Shown: positions 16,847-24,840 of the stretch, piece by piece
How positions within the stretch are numbered: the first letter of the stretch is position 1
Layout of the letters: each line of letters opens with the position of its first letter
Assembly (NCBI GenBank): GCA_015152525.1
Contig: SUTU01000009.1
Location: forward strand, 1 to 64,000
From: Cyanobacteria bacterium SIG28
Lineage (GTDB): Bacteria > Cyanobacteriota > Vampirovibrionia > Gastranaerophilales > Gastranaerophilaceae
Direction: 5' to 3'
Length of the DNA: 64,000 nt
Made by a program: the position numbers and the translations under genes
Notes under the pieces: generated by a model
The model's input: only the letters and a program-made list of their open reading frames with translations
Told to the model about the DNA's origin: nothing
The model's database searches: none

Positions 16847-17692
16847 TTAAAATTGAGAATAAGAACCTATGACACGCATGTTTTTGCAATAGAGTTCCAA
16901 ATCTTGTAACAGCCTCTGAATAACTTCATCGTTTCTATGACCGTCAAAATCTATAAATACGGCTTGTTCTTCCGCCCTGTTATTCATCATTTTAGAATTT
17001 ATATGCGTTATATTTATGTGATACTTAACAAAAACTTGAACAATATCCATCAATGCACCTTGCCTGTCATCCAAAAATAAAACTATACTTGTTTTATCTT
17101 TTTCTGTCTGAACAGTTTGTGCATCACCTATAACAATAAATCTTCTGTTATTATCCTTATCGTCTTCGATGTGTTCTTTTAAAACATTTAGATTATATAT
17201 TTCTGCTGTTTTTTTAGTTCCGATTATTGAATAAGTCAAATTATAATTACTTAACAACCTTGCAGAATCATCCATGCTCTCAGCCATAACTACATTTAAT
17301 TGCCTTGGCATTTCTTCTTTTACAAACTTTTTGCACTTTGCCAAAGCATTTGGATTAGCTATTAAACCCATAATACTGTAAAATTCAGTTGTTTTAGATA
17401 ATATACAGTCATTTACCGGCACAACAGTTTCTGCCAAAATCTGTATATTTTGATTTTTTGTCATAATCAAATTATCTATAGTTTCTCTGATTATACCCTT
17501 ATAGCTTGTTTCCACAGGAAGTATCGCTATTGCATTGCTGTTTTCATCAACATAATCTATACATTCTCGAATTGAATTCAATGAACGTTGGTATAAATAT
17601 AAGTCGTATTTTTTAAACAGTTTATCCTTCGCAATCTCCGAATATGAACCGCCCATTCCCAAGCATATAACTTCATTAAAATCTCTAAACAT
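16847..17692 (-). CDS. pheA: Prephenate dehydratase-like protein with ACT domain, divergent motifs
   Basis: This 281-residue protein has the standalone PheA layout: a periplasmic-binding-like dehydratase domain (1-190) and an ACT domain (about 200-280). LGMGGSYSEIA corresponds to the usual GPxGTFSE, and LPVETSYKGII to PIENSxxG. The catalytic TRF motif reads RRF at residues 183-185, so the key threonine is missing. In the ACT domain GAL is kept (212-214), but the phenylalanine-binding ESRP reads NSKM. The enzyme normally makes phenylpyruvate from prephenate. Whether this one is active or feedback-controlled is open. GGGAG precedes the start. It leads the envelope cluster downstream. Confidence 0.8.
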   Translation of the reverse strand: MFRDFNEVICLGMGGSYSEIAKDKLFKKYDLYLYQRSLNSIRECIDYVDENSNAIAILPVETSYKGIIRETIDNLIMTKNQNIQILAETVVPVNDCILSKTTEFYSIMGLIANPNALAKCKKFVKEEMPRQLNVVMAESMDDSARLLSNYNLTYSIIGTKKTAEIYNLNVLKEHIEDDKDNNRRFIVIGDAQTVQTEKDKTSIVLFLDDRQGALMDIVQVFVKYHINITHINSKMMNNRAEEQAVFIDFDGHRNDEVIQRLLQDLELYCKNMRVIGSYSQF

Positions 17693-17781
17693 AATAAACT
17701 CCCGCTAATCATAATTATACACCAAACTTTTTTTAAAAAATAGGTTAGTAAGGTGATTATTAATAAATTTGGTTTTATTTT

Positions 17782-17841
17782 AGAGGGAATGTAGGTTTGC
17801 ATGAATAAAACTTACCAGAACAATACACTTCCTACACTACA
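17782..17841 (-). repeat. Short interspersed repeat, copy 2 (inverse of 290-350)
   Basis: Bases 17802-17827 are the exact reverse complement of 301-326. The ends carry GAGGGAATGTAG and CTTCCTACACTAC, giving a loosely palindromic border. It sits in the gap between pheA and the unknown gene ending at 17847. Confidence 0.6.
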
Positions 17842-17846
17842 TTAGT

Positions 17847-18305
17847 TTATCTCAAAAATTTTTCTGCAAGTTTCTTTTCTGCAGGTTTAACATGTTGCAA
17901 TAAAAATGTTTTAAAAGCCTCTAATTGTTTTTTAGAAATATACAAATAATCTTTTTTCAAATATTCAAACTCAAATTCATTCATATGAAAAACTAACTCC
18001 GTAAAAACATTTTCTTTTCTTTTTTTTATTAATTTTTTTTGAAGTGAACTAATATCAAAGAAAAGTTTTTCTAAAAAATTAAATTCCAGTATTTCTTCAG
18101 TTATAATTTTTATACTTGTAACTCCTTCTTTTTCATAAAAAGAAACTTTATTTTTTTCAAAAAAATCTCTTGGCGATTTTTGAGAAGAGTTATTAAAAAG
18201 TTTAACAATCTTTGCATCACCATGATGACAACACATTACCGGTTTGGTAACATGCTCGCTATTCTTGCCGTACAATAAACCTTTAAATGTTAGTTGATTT
18301 TGCAT
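17847..18305 (-). CDS. Hypothetical protein, start uncertain
   Basis: This frame encodes about 152 residues from the ATG at 18305, or 186 from a TTG at 18407; neither has a convincing ribosome-binding site. The protein is Lys- and Phe-rich with a CCHHGDAKIVKLF stretch, a charged helical middle (LQKKLIKKRKENVF) and the end KPAEKKLAEKFLR. A strong palindrome (18397-18427) covers the TTG, which argues against the longer form. Repeats flank both sides. I do not recognise the family. It may be a real lineage-specific gene or the remnant of one; base composition is as AT-rich as the intergenic DNA. Confidence 0.4.
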   Translation of the reverse strand: MQNQLTFKGLLYGKNSEHVTKPVMCCHHGDAKIVKLFNNSSQKSPRDFFEKNKVSFYEKEGVTSIKIITEEILEFNFLEKLFFDISSLQKKLIKKRKENVFTELVFHMNEFEFEYLKKDYLYISKKQLEAFKTFLLQHVKPAEKKLAEKFLR

Positions 18306-18396
18306 ATTAATAAAAAAACCATAAAATAAAAATTTGCTAATAAGCTTACAAAAATTTTTATAACTAGAAGTAGATTCTATTGAAAAAGTCAAGTTA

Positions 18397-18427
18397 TACG
18401 GGTTCAAAGAACATCTTCGAACCCGTA
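18397..18427. terminator. Perfect palindrome, terminator-like, no T-tract
   Basis: TACGGGTTC (18397-18405) pairs fully with GAACCCGTA (18419-18427). Similar GGGTTCG/CGAACCC hairpins end the genes at 39116 and 59592. It may end transcripts entering from the repeat region. Confidence 0.4.
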
Positions 18428-18477
18428 TTATAATTTACTGTTTAAGCATTACCTATGGTTTTACTATTAGAAGCGTA

Positions 18478-18535
18478 GGGTGGGAAATGTGAGTAAATGT
18501 GGTATTTGAATATGATATAAAATTCATTCCCACCT
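18478..18535 (+). repeat. Family 2 intergenic repeat, short copy
   Basis: It starts with GTAGGGTGGGAAATG and ends with ATTCATTCCCACC, the same inverted borders as the copy at 43706. Its interior differs and is shorter. It abuts the MITE-like copy B. The whole 18408-18812 gap otherwise contains only that element and the metG terminator. Confidence 0.55.
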
Positions 18536-18729
18536 CAAAAAGAAGAAAAGTCGCAATTGTTTTCTACGTCTTCGCTTTGCTCAGCCGTTTTTTAATTCGG
18601 TTTTACCGAAATTTTTTGTCTACTTTTATGGGTACACTTCACCACTTTCTTTCTTTTTGCCTCGTAAATAAAAAGAAAGAAAGTGGAAGAATAAAAACTC
18701 AAAACTAAAACACATCAAATTATATAATT
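18536..18729 (-). mobile_element. MITE-like palindromic element, copy B (one end missing)
   Basis: Read on the minus strand, it begins with the TATATAATTTGATGTGTTTT end and keeps the TTCGGT/ACCGAA hairpin, the AGACGTAGAAAACAATTGCG block and the pyrimidine-rich run. The other terminal inverted repeat is absent; the element stops at the family 2 repeat. An extra hairpin, CCACTTTCTTTCTTTTTGCC against AAAAAGAAAGAAAGTGG, is present in place of the usual GTAC stem. It is truncated or rearranged. Confidence 0.5.
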
Positions 18730-18747
18730 AGTAGTAGACAATGTCTT

Positions 18748-18788
18748 AAAAAATCGTGTTAAATTGTTTCATTTAACACGATTTTTTA
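18748..18788. terminator. Intrinsic terminator downstream of metG
   Basis: AAAAAATCGTGTTAAAT and ATTTAACACGATTTTTT form a 17-bp perfect stem with a short loop. It lies 25 bp past the minus-strand metG stop. Confidence 0.85.
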
Positions 18789-18812
18789 CTACTTTCTATC
18801 TACTCAATACTT

Positions 18813-20390
18813 TTATTTTGTAACTTTAGCACTTTTATCTGCTAATTCACTATCCATTCTTAAGAAAACAGGTTTAATATTTTCTTTATCAATCAAATGG
18901 CCAACTTTGATGTTATCACAAGTTATATTATCCAATTTTGTTGACAAATCATAAGATAATTGTTCTGCCATAGACTTAGCAATATTAGGACAATAAGGGT
19001 AAATCAATGAAGATATAACGCACATTATTTCTAAAACTGTTGTCAAAACTTCACCACATTTGTCCATTTGACCTTCTTTTGCAAGAGTCCAAGGTGCATT
19101 ATCAGTTACATATTTATTTGTAATATCAACCAACTCAATAATCCTTTGAGCAGCTTCTTGCACTTCATAATAATCAAAATGGTGTTTAACTGTTTTCACA
19201 GTTTCTAACGCTTTATCAAATAGTTCTGATTTAACTTTAAACTCTGGTTTAACATCGCCTTCAAAATATTTAACAAGCATAGATAAAGTTCTGTTTAACA
19301 AATTACCCATGGAATTTGCTAAATGAGCATTAACTTTTTCTTTAAAATCTTCGTCAGAATAATTGCCGTCTTTACCACAAGGTGCTGCAGAAGCCATATA
19401 ATATCTTAAAGCGTCCGGAATTTCTTGATTAAAAGCTTCTAAAACACCAGTTGGTGAAATTACATTGCCCAAAGATTTTGACATTTTTGTTTGGTCAATA
19501 GTAATCCAACCGTGAGCAAGAATATGTTTTGGTAATGGCAAATCCAAAGCAAGCAAGAATGCCGGCCAATAAATACTATGGAATTTTAGAATATCTTTAC
19601 CGATGACTTGAACATCAGCAGGCCAATATTTCCGGAATTTTTCATCACTCTCATTTACACCGCCATCCGGATTGTAACCCAAAGCTGTTATATAGTTAGA
19701 AAGCGCATCTATCCAAACATATATAACCTGATCTTCATCACCTAAAACAGGAATACCCCAATTTACATTTGTTTTTGCTCGAGATACAGAAATATCTTCA
19801 ATATTTTCCAATTGATTTAAAACTTCATTAGCTCTAAATGAAGGAACTATGAAATCAGGATTTGTTTTTATGTGTTTAATAATCGCATCTTTGTATTTTG
19901 TTAATTTGAAGAAATAGTTTTCTTCACTAACTTCTTCCGGCTTTTTCAAATGGTCGGGACAAAGTCCGTCTTCAGTCAAATCTTTTTCACTTAAAAACGC
20001 TTCACAGCCTTGGCAATATAAACCTGTATAAGAATGTTTATAAATATCTCCTTGTTTAAGTAATTTGTCAAAAATTTTCTGAACAATTTCCTCATGCTGT
20101 TTATCAGTTGTTCTGATAAATTGATTATACTCTACGTCTAAAGCCTTCCACGCATCTTTAAATTTTTGAGCATTCATATCACAAAGCTCTTGAGGTGTCA
20201 TTCCTTGTGCTGCTGAAGTTTTTTGAATTTTAATACCGTGTTCATCAGTACCTGTTAAAAAATACGTATCCTCACATCTTTGTGTGAAATGTCTGTAAAT
20301 AACATCCGTAAGAATTTTTTCATAAGCGTGCCCTATATGAGGTGCGCCGTTTACATAGTCAATTGCTGTTGTTGTATAAAATCTTTCCAT
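18813..20390 (-). CDS. metG: Methionyl-tRNA synthetase
   Basis: MetRS charges tRNA-Met. The 525-residue enzyme starts at 20390, with GAGGGA upstream; the longer frame adds 31 residues without support. It has the class I HIGH motif as HIGHAYEKI near residue 17, the KMSKS loop as KMSKSLGN, and a metal-binding insertion with YCQGCEAFLSEKDLTEDGLC followed by PDH. The anticodon-binding helical domain follows. The C-terminal tRNA-binding (EMAP-like) extension seen in some MetRS is absent, so this is the short form. It is transcribed alone. Confidence 0.95.
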   Translation of the reverse strand: MERFYTTTAIDYVNGAPHIGHAYEKILTDVIYRHFTQRCEDTYFLTGTDEHGIKIQKTSAAQGMTPQELCDMNAQKFKDAWKALDVEYNQFIRTTDKQHEEIVQKIFDKLLKQGDIYKHSYTGLYCQGCEAFLSEKDLTEDGLCPDHLKKPEEVSEENYFFKLTKYKDAIIKHIKTNPDFIVPSFRANEVLNQLENIEDISVSRAKTNVNWGIPVLGDEDQVIYVWIDALSNYITALGYNPDGGVNESDEKFRKYWPADVQVIGKDILKFHSIYWPAFLLALDLPLPKHILAHGWITIDQTKMSKSLGNVISPTGVLEAFNQEIPDALRYYMASAAPCGKDGNYSDEDFKEKVNAHLANSMGNLLNRTLSMLVKYFEGDVKPEFKVKSELFDKALETVKTVKHHFDYYEVQEAAQRIIELVDITNKYVTDNAPWTLAKEGQMDKCGEVLTTVLEIMCVISSLIYPYCPNIAKSMAEQLSYDLSTKLDNITCDNIKVGHLIDKENIKPVFLRMDSELADKSAKVTK

Positions 20391-20540
20391 TATTAAATCC
20401 CTCTTTTTAAAAATTATAAAGAAATTATACCACGAAAAAAAAGTTAACAAGCAGTTAAAACCTTTACTTTTAATCAATTTCATGCTCTAATAGAGTTGGT
20501 GAAAAGATTTGTAGCTTATTTTTAATATATAGGAGAGATT

Positions 20541-21020
20541 ATGAAGGCTGAAGAAAGAACATTTGTCGCAATCAAACCGGACGGGGTAAAAAGAGGGTTA
20601 ATCGGAAAAATCTTAACAAGATTTGAGGATAAGGGCTATAAAATCGTTGCAATGAAATTACTTCAAGTTACTCCTGAAATTGCAGCAAAACATTATGCTG
20701 AACACTTAGGAAAACCTTTTTACAACAGACTTATGTACTACATTACAAGTGGCCCTATTGTTGCAATGGTAGTAGAAGGTTATGGTGCAGTTGATGGCGT
20801 TCGTCATATTGTTGGCGCAACTGATCCGGATAAAGCTGATGTTGGTTCAATAAGAGCCGATTATGCTCAAGCAATGGAATACAATGTTGTACACGCCTCA
20901 GATTCAGTTGAAAGCGCTAACAGAGAAATTGCTATATACTTTGAACCTGTTGAAATATATGACAACTGGCAATCAACTCTTGAAAAATTAGTTTATGACG
21001 AAGAAAGATATGAAGGCTAA
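20541..21020 (+). CDS. ndk: Nucleoside-diphosphate kinase
   Basis: Ndk transfers gamma-phosphate between nucleoside triphosphates and diphosphates via a phosphohistidine. The marks are ERTFVAIKPDGVKRGLIGKI at the N terminus, SGPIVAMVVEG, and the active-site region NVVHASDSVESANREI with its histidine. At 159 residues it is slightly longer than the usual 140-150, owing to a C-terminal tail (IYDNWQSTLEKLVYDEERYE). AGGAGAG precedes the ATG. tgt follows after 32 bp on the same strand. Confidence 0.95.
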   Translation: MKAEERTFVAIKPDGVKRGLIGKILTRFEDKGYKIVAMKLLQVTPEIAAKHYAEHLGKPFYNRLMYYITSGPIVAMVVEGYGAVDGVRHIVGATDPDKADVGSIRADYAQAMEYNVVHASDSVESANREIAIYFEPVEIYDNWQSTLEKLVYDEERYEG

Positions 21021-21052
21021 AACTAAAAGTATTTAGATTGGATTAACAAAAA

Positions 21053-22180
21053 ATGACCACGGTTTTTGATAATTTTAGTTACGAATTAATCCACGTTGAT
21101 TCTAAAACAGGAGCTCGTGCAGGTGTTTTACATACTCCGCACGGTGATATTAAAACACCTATTTTCATGCCGGTTGGAACAAATTCAACAGTAAAATTAA
21201 TTACTAATAACAATCTGTATGATACAGGTGCACAAATTATCTTAGCAAACTCTTATCACTTATATCTTAGAGCCGGTCATAAACTTATAGAAAAATTTGG
21301 CGGCATCCATGGTTGGATGAATTGGGATAAACCTGTTTTAACCGATTCCGGCGGGTTTCAAGTTTTTTCTTTAGCTCATTTAAGAAAAATTTCAGAAGAA
21401 GGTGTAGAATTTAGAGATCCTAAAGACGGTAAAAAACACTTTATTTCACCTGAAATTTCTATGGAAATTCAACAAGCTATCGGTGCAGATATAATAATGG
21501 CTTTTGATTGGTGTGCACCTTTCGGTTGTGATTATAAAACCGCAAAAGAGGCAATGGAAAGAACGCACAGATGGCTCGAAAGATGCATAAAAGCAAAAAG
21601 CACTACAAAACAAGCTTTGTTTCCGATTTGCCAAGGTGCTTTTTACGATGATTTAAGAAAAGAAAGTGCAGCTTTTGTTTCAAACATCCCTGCTGTCGGT
21701 TATGCTATTGGCGGACTGAGCGTTGGCGAAGATAAGGAAACAATGAACCATTTTGTAGAATTAACGGCGCCACTTTTACCGCATGACAAACCTCGTTATT
21801 TAATGGGTGTAGGTACACCTGAGGATTTACTCGACGGCATAAAACGTGGTGTTGATATGTTTGACTGTGTTTTACCGACAAGAAATGCAAGACACGGGTC
21901 ATTCTTTACCAATGAAGGTAAAAAACAAATAAAAAATGCTCAGTTCCAAGAAGATCCAAGACCGCTCGATGAAAACTGCAACTGTTACTGTTGCAAAAAT
22001 CATTCAAGAGCATATTTAAGACATTTATATAAATGTGGCGAAGGAACTGCGCAAGCTTTGATGTCAATTCATAATATTCAGTTTTTAATAGACTTTTCAC
22101 AAAAAGCAAGAGAAGCGATTTTGGAAGACAGATTTGAAGATTTTTATAACGAACACTATCAAAAAATAATAACCGGCTAG
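21053..22180 (+). CDS. tgt: tRNA-guanine transglycosylase (queuine tRNA-ribosyltransferase)
   Basis: Tgt swaps guanine-34 for preQ1 in tRNAs with GUN anticodons, a step in queuosine synthesis. The 375-residue protein contains IFMPVGTNSTVKL, the DSGGFQVFSL motif with a catalytic aspartate, GGLSVGEDKE, FDCVLPTRNARHGSFFTN and the zinc site CNCYCCKNHSRAYLRHL. All key residues appear present. The stop codon lies inside a terminator hairpin shared with gatB. Other queuosine genes are not in the window. Confidence 0.95.
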   Translation: MTTVFDNFSYELIHVDSKTGARAGVLHTPHGDIKTPIFMPVGTNSTVKLITNNNLYDTGAQIILANSYHLYLRAGHKLIEKFGGIHGWMNWDKPVLTDSGGFQVFSLAHLRKISEEGVEFRDPKDGKKHFISPEISMEIQQAIGADIIMAFDWCAPFGCDYKTAKEAMERTHRWLERCIKAKSTTKQALFPICQGAFYDDLRKESAAFVSNIPAVGYAIGGLSVGEDKETMNHFVELTAPLLPHDKPRYLMGVGTPEDLLDGIKRGVDMFDCVLPTRNARHGSFFTNEGKKQIKNAQFQEDPRPLDENCNCYCCKNHSRAYLRHLYKCGEGTAQALMSIHNIQFLIDFSQKAREAILEDRFEDFYNEHYQKIITG

Positions 22181-22203
22181 TAAAATCTAACCGGTTATTT
22201 ATT
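22168..22203. terminator. Bidirectional terminator between tgt and gatB
   Basis: AATAACCGG pairs with CCGGTTATT. The left arm overlaps the end of tgt, and A/T tracts lie on both sides between convergent genes. Confidence 0.75.
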
Positions 22204-22223
22204 TTATTATTACTTTATTTTGT

Positions 22224-23672
22224 TTAAGCTTCTAAAAATCCTTTAATCAATTCATTAACAGTTTTAGGATTAGCTCTGCCTTTTGTTTCCTTCATTACTT
22301 GACCAACAAAGAAACCTAACAAGTTTGTTTTACCGTTTTTGTAAGCTTGAACTTCATTTGGATGAGCGTTAATGATATTTTCTACAATACCTTTAATCGC
22401 ACCTTCATCTGAAATTTGGCTTAAACCTTTTCTTTCAACAACTGTGGTAGCTTTTTCACCGTTAGTAATCATGTCTTCAACAAGAATTTGTTTACCAATG
22501 TTATTAGAAATTGTACCCTTTTCAATTAAGCTGATTAATTCTGCCAAGTTTTCAGCAGTTAATTTTGTTTCTGAAATTTCAACTTTAGCTTCTTTTAAAT
22601 ATGCTGCAATTTCACCCATAATAAAATTAACAGCAGTTTTAGGATTAGCTCCTAATTCAAGAACTTTATCAAAGAATAAAGCTAAGCCCATTTGTTCAAC
22701 AATAACAGAAGCATCGTATTCGCTTAATCCCAAAGACATATATCTTTGTCTTTTTGCCTCTGGAAGTTCAGGCATTTTAGCTCTAATTTCTTCCACCCAT
22801 TCTCTTGAAATTTCTAAAGGCATTAAATCAGGCTCAGGGAAATATCTATAATCGTGAGCATCTTCTTTGCCTCTCATAGAACGAGTTTCTTTTAAGTTGT
22901 CATCCCAAAGACGGGTTTCTTGAACAACTTTTCCGCCTTCTTCAACGATTTCGATTTGTCTGTCGATTTCATATTCAATTGCTCTTTGAAGAGCTGAGAA
23001 AGAGTTTACGTTTTTGATTTCTGCACGAGTACCAAATTCTTTAGATCCTTTTGGCATAATTGAGATATTAGCATCACATCTCATAGAACCTTCTTCTAAG
23101 TTTCCATCACAAACGCCTAGGTATCTAACTATATTTCTCAATTCTTCCATATAGTTTCTTGCTTCTTCAGCCGAACGAATATCAGGTTCAGAAACAATTT
23201 CAAGAAGCGGTGTGCCAGCTCTGTTAAGGTCAACAAGAGAATAAGCTGAGCCGTTAAGACCGGCAGCACCTGCGTGAACAAGTTTACCTGCGTCTTCCTC
23301 TAAGTGTGCTCTTGTAATACCGATTCTTTTGCCTTTAATATCAAGATAACCGTTTAAACAAATTGGCTCGTCATATTGAGAAATTTGATATCCTTTTGGA
23401 AGATCAGGATAGAAATATTGTTTTCTGTCAAATTTACATCTTGACGGAATTTCGCAATTTAATGCTAATCCTAATAAGATACCCATATTTACACATTCTT
23501 TGTTAAGAACCGGTAAAACCCCCGGCATGCCTAAAGTAATTGCACTTGTTTGTGAATTTTGTTCGTTTCCGAATTCTGTTGAGTCAGGTGCAAATATTTT
23601 TGACTTAGTTTTAAGCTGAGCATGCACCTCTAAACCGATAACAACTTCATATTTTTCTCTTAAGTCTTCCAT
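22224..23672 (-). CDS. gatB: Aspartyl/glutamyl-tRNA(Asn/Gln) amidotransferase subunit B
   Basis: GatB, in the GatCAB complex, phosphorylates and amidates mischarged Glu-tRNA-Gln or Asp-tRNA-Asn. The 482-residue protein has the family start (YEVVIGLEVHAQLKTKSKIF), PDLPKGYQISQYDEPI, LEEDAGKLVH, GSMRCDANIS and the C-terminal YqeY-like helical domain ending AVNFIMGEI to ELIKGFLEA. Length and motifs are normal. gatA and gatC are not in the window. It has its own start region with AGAGGATTTT upstream. Confidence 0.96.
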   Translation of the reverse strand: MEDLREKYEVVIGLEVHAQLKTKSKIFAPDSTEFGNEQNSQTSAITLGMPGVLPVLNKECVNMGILLGLALNCEIPSRCKFDRKQYFYPDLPKGYQISQYDEPICLNGYLDIKGKRIGITRAHLEEDAGKLVHAGAAGLNGSAYSLVDLNRAGTPLLEIVSEPDIRSAEEARNYMEELRNIVRYLGVCDGNLEEGSMRCDANISIMPKGSKEFGTRAEIKNVNSFSALQRAIEYEIDRQIEIVEEGGKVVQETRLWDDNLKETRSMRGKEDAHDYRYFPEPDLMPLEISREWVEEIRAKMPELPEAKRQRYMSLGLSEYDASVIVEQMGLALFFDKVLELGANPKTAVNFIMGEIAAYLKEAKVEISETKLTAENLAELISLIEKGTISNNIGKQILVEDMITNGEKATTVVERKGLSQISDEGAIKGIVENIINAHPNEVQAYKNGKTNLLGFFVGQVMKETKGRANPKTVNELIKGFLEA

Positions 23673-23812
23673 TATAAAATCCTCTTTATCTCATATTATC
23701 TTAATTCTAGCACAAAAAATATTTTGTATAAAATTTGTTATATTGTTGTTTTTACAACGGTATATAATATATAATTATGATAAAATATAATTAACAAAAT
23801 GGAGGTAACAAT

Positions 23813-24322
23813 ATGATTAATGAAAAATTACAAAATGCTTTTAATGACCAAATTAATAAAGAACTTTATTCAGAATACTTGTATTTAGCAATGAAAACAT
23901 ATTTTTTAGAACAAAACTTAATGGGTTTTGTTAATTGGTTTGATTGTCAAGTTCAAGAAGAACACGCTCATGCTTTAGGAATGTACGACTATCTTAATGA
24001 ACGTGGCGGAACAATTGAATTAATGGCTATCGATAAACCTGTTGTAGAAGGCAAAACACCTTTAGAAATCTTTGAACAAGTTTTAAAACATGAAGAATAT
24101 GTAACATCAAGAATTAATGCTCTTTATGATGTTGCAGAAGAAACTCGTGATAGAGCAGCTATGAAATTCTTAGACTGGTATTTAAAAGAACAAGTTGAAG
24201 AAGAAGCTTCTGTCGGTGGTGTTTTAGCAACTTTAAAATTGATAGGTGATGACAAAAAAGCGTTATTGCTACTTGATAAAGATTTAGCAACAAGAACTTT
24301 TGTAGCACCGGTTATCGGTTAG
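23813..24322 (+). CDS. ftn: Bacterial non-haem ferritin
   Basis: Ferritin oxidises Fe(II) and stores iron in a 24-subunit shell. The 169-residue protein is a four-helix bundle with ferroxidase ligands seen in INKELYSEYLYL (Glu), QVQEEHAHALGMYDY (Glu and His), LKHEEYVTSRI (Glu) and LKEQVEEEASV (Glu). AATGGAGG lies before the ATG. Upstream is a small hairpin (GTTGT tttt ACAAC), but no clear Fur box. A strong terminator follows, so it is a single-gene unit. Confidence 0.93.
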   Translation: MINEKLQNAFNDQINKELYSEYLYLAMKTYFLEQNLMGFVNWFDCQVQEEHAHALGMYDYLNERGGTIELMAIDKPVVEGKTPLEIFEQVLKHEEYVTSRINALYDVAEETRDRAAMKFLDWYLKEQVEEEASVGGVLATLKLIGDDKKALLLLDKDLATRTFVAPVIG

Positions 24323-24335
24323 AATAAAAACATAT

Positions 24336-24375
24336 AAAAAGTGGATGCTCTCAAAGCGAGAACATCCACTTTTTA
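24336..24375 (+). terminator. Intrinsic terminator of the ferritin gene
   Basis: AAAAAGTGGATG and CATCCACTTTTT form a perfect stem, with an extra CTC/GAG pairing in the loop and a T tract. Confidence 0.85.
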
Positions 24376-24418
24376 GTATTAGATTGGGTGCAGTTCACAA
24401 TTCCAGTAAAGCCGACTT

Positions 24419-24468
24419 TGTATCGTGTTTTTGTTTTTGTTGGGTTTCACCCAACCTAATATACTGCT
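24419..24468. repeat. Hairpin repeat with GTTGGGTTTCACCCAAC core, copy 2
   Basis: Shares its TGTATC start, T-rich run and GTTGGGTTTCACCCAACCTA hairpin with 1514-1556. It again lies left of a MITE-like element. The gap 24376-24840 holds only this, copy C and the start region of the next gene. Confidence 0.5.
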
Positions 24469-24501
24469 TGGAAGAATAAAAAGGTAAATTTCATAACGTA
24501 T

Positions 24502-24774
24502 CAAAATATATATTTTGATGTGTTTGTATTAATATTTATTTTTGTTTGTTTTATGCATGTACTTTTTTTCTTCTTTATTTGCGAGCCAAAGAAGAAAAAA
24601 AGTACCAAAAAAAGAAGAAAAGACGCAATTGTTTTCTACGTCTTCGCTTTGCTCAGCCGTTTTTCATTTTCGACTTCGTCGAATCTTTTTATTAAAAAGA
24701 ATTGGCTTGAAGTATACCTATAAAAGTGGAAGAATAAAAACTCAAAACTTAAAACACATCAAAATATATAATTT
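24502..24774 (-). mobile_element. MITE-like palindromic element, copy C (both ends present)
   Basis: Both ends carry the terminal inverted repeat: AAATATATATTTTGATGTGTTT on the left and AAACACATCAAAATATATAATT on the right. It keeps the perfect 18-bp GTAC stem. The smaller internal hairpin reads TTCGA ctt... TCGAA here in place of TTCGGT...ACCGAA, so that segment has been replaced by a different palindrome. It inserted between the ferritin gene and the AT-hook gene. Confidence 0.65.
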
Positions 24775-24840
24775 GATTTATAATATCAATAACTATTTTT
24801 TTATGCTAGAATTAATTTACAACTATTGGAGGTGTGTATT

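Noticed and set aside
18306-18407. Longer N-terminus for the unknown gene at 17847
   Set aside because: It would need a TTG inside a strong palindrome and lacks a ribosome-binding site; the internal ATG is also weak, so the start is left uncertain.
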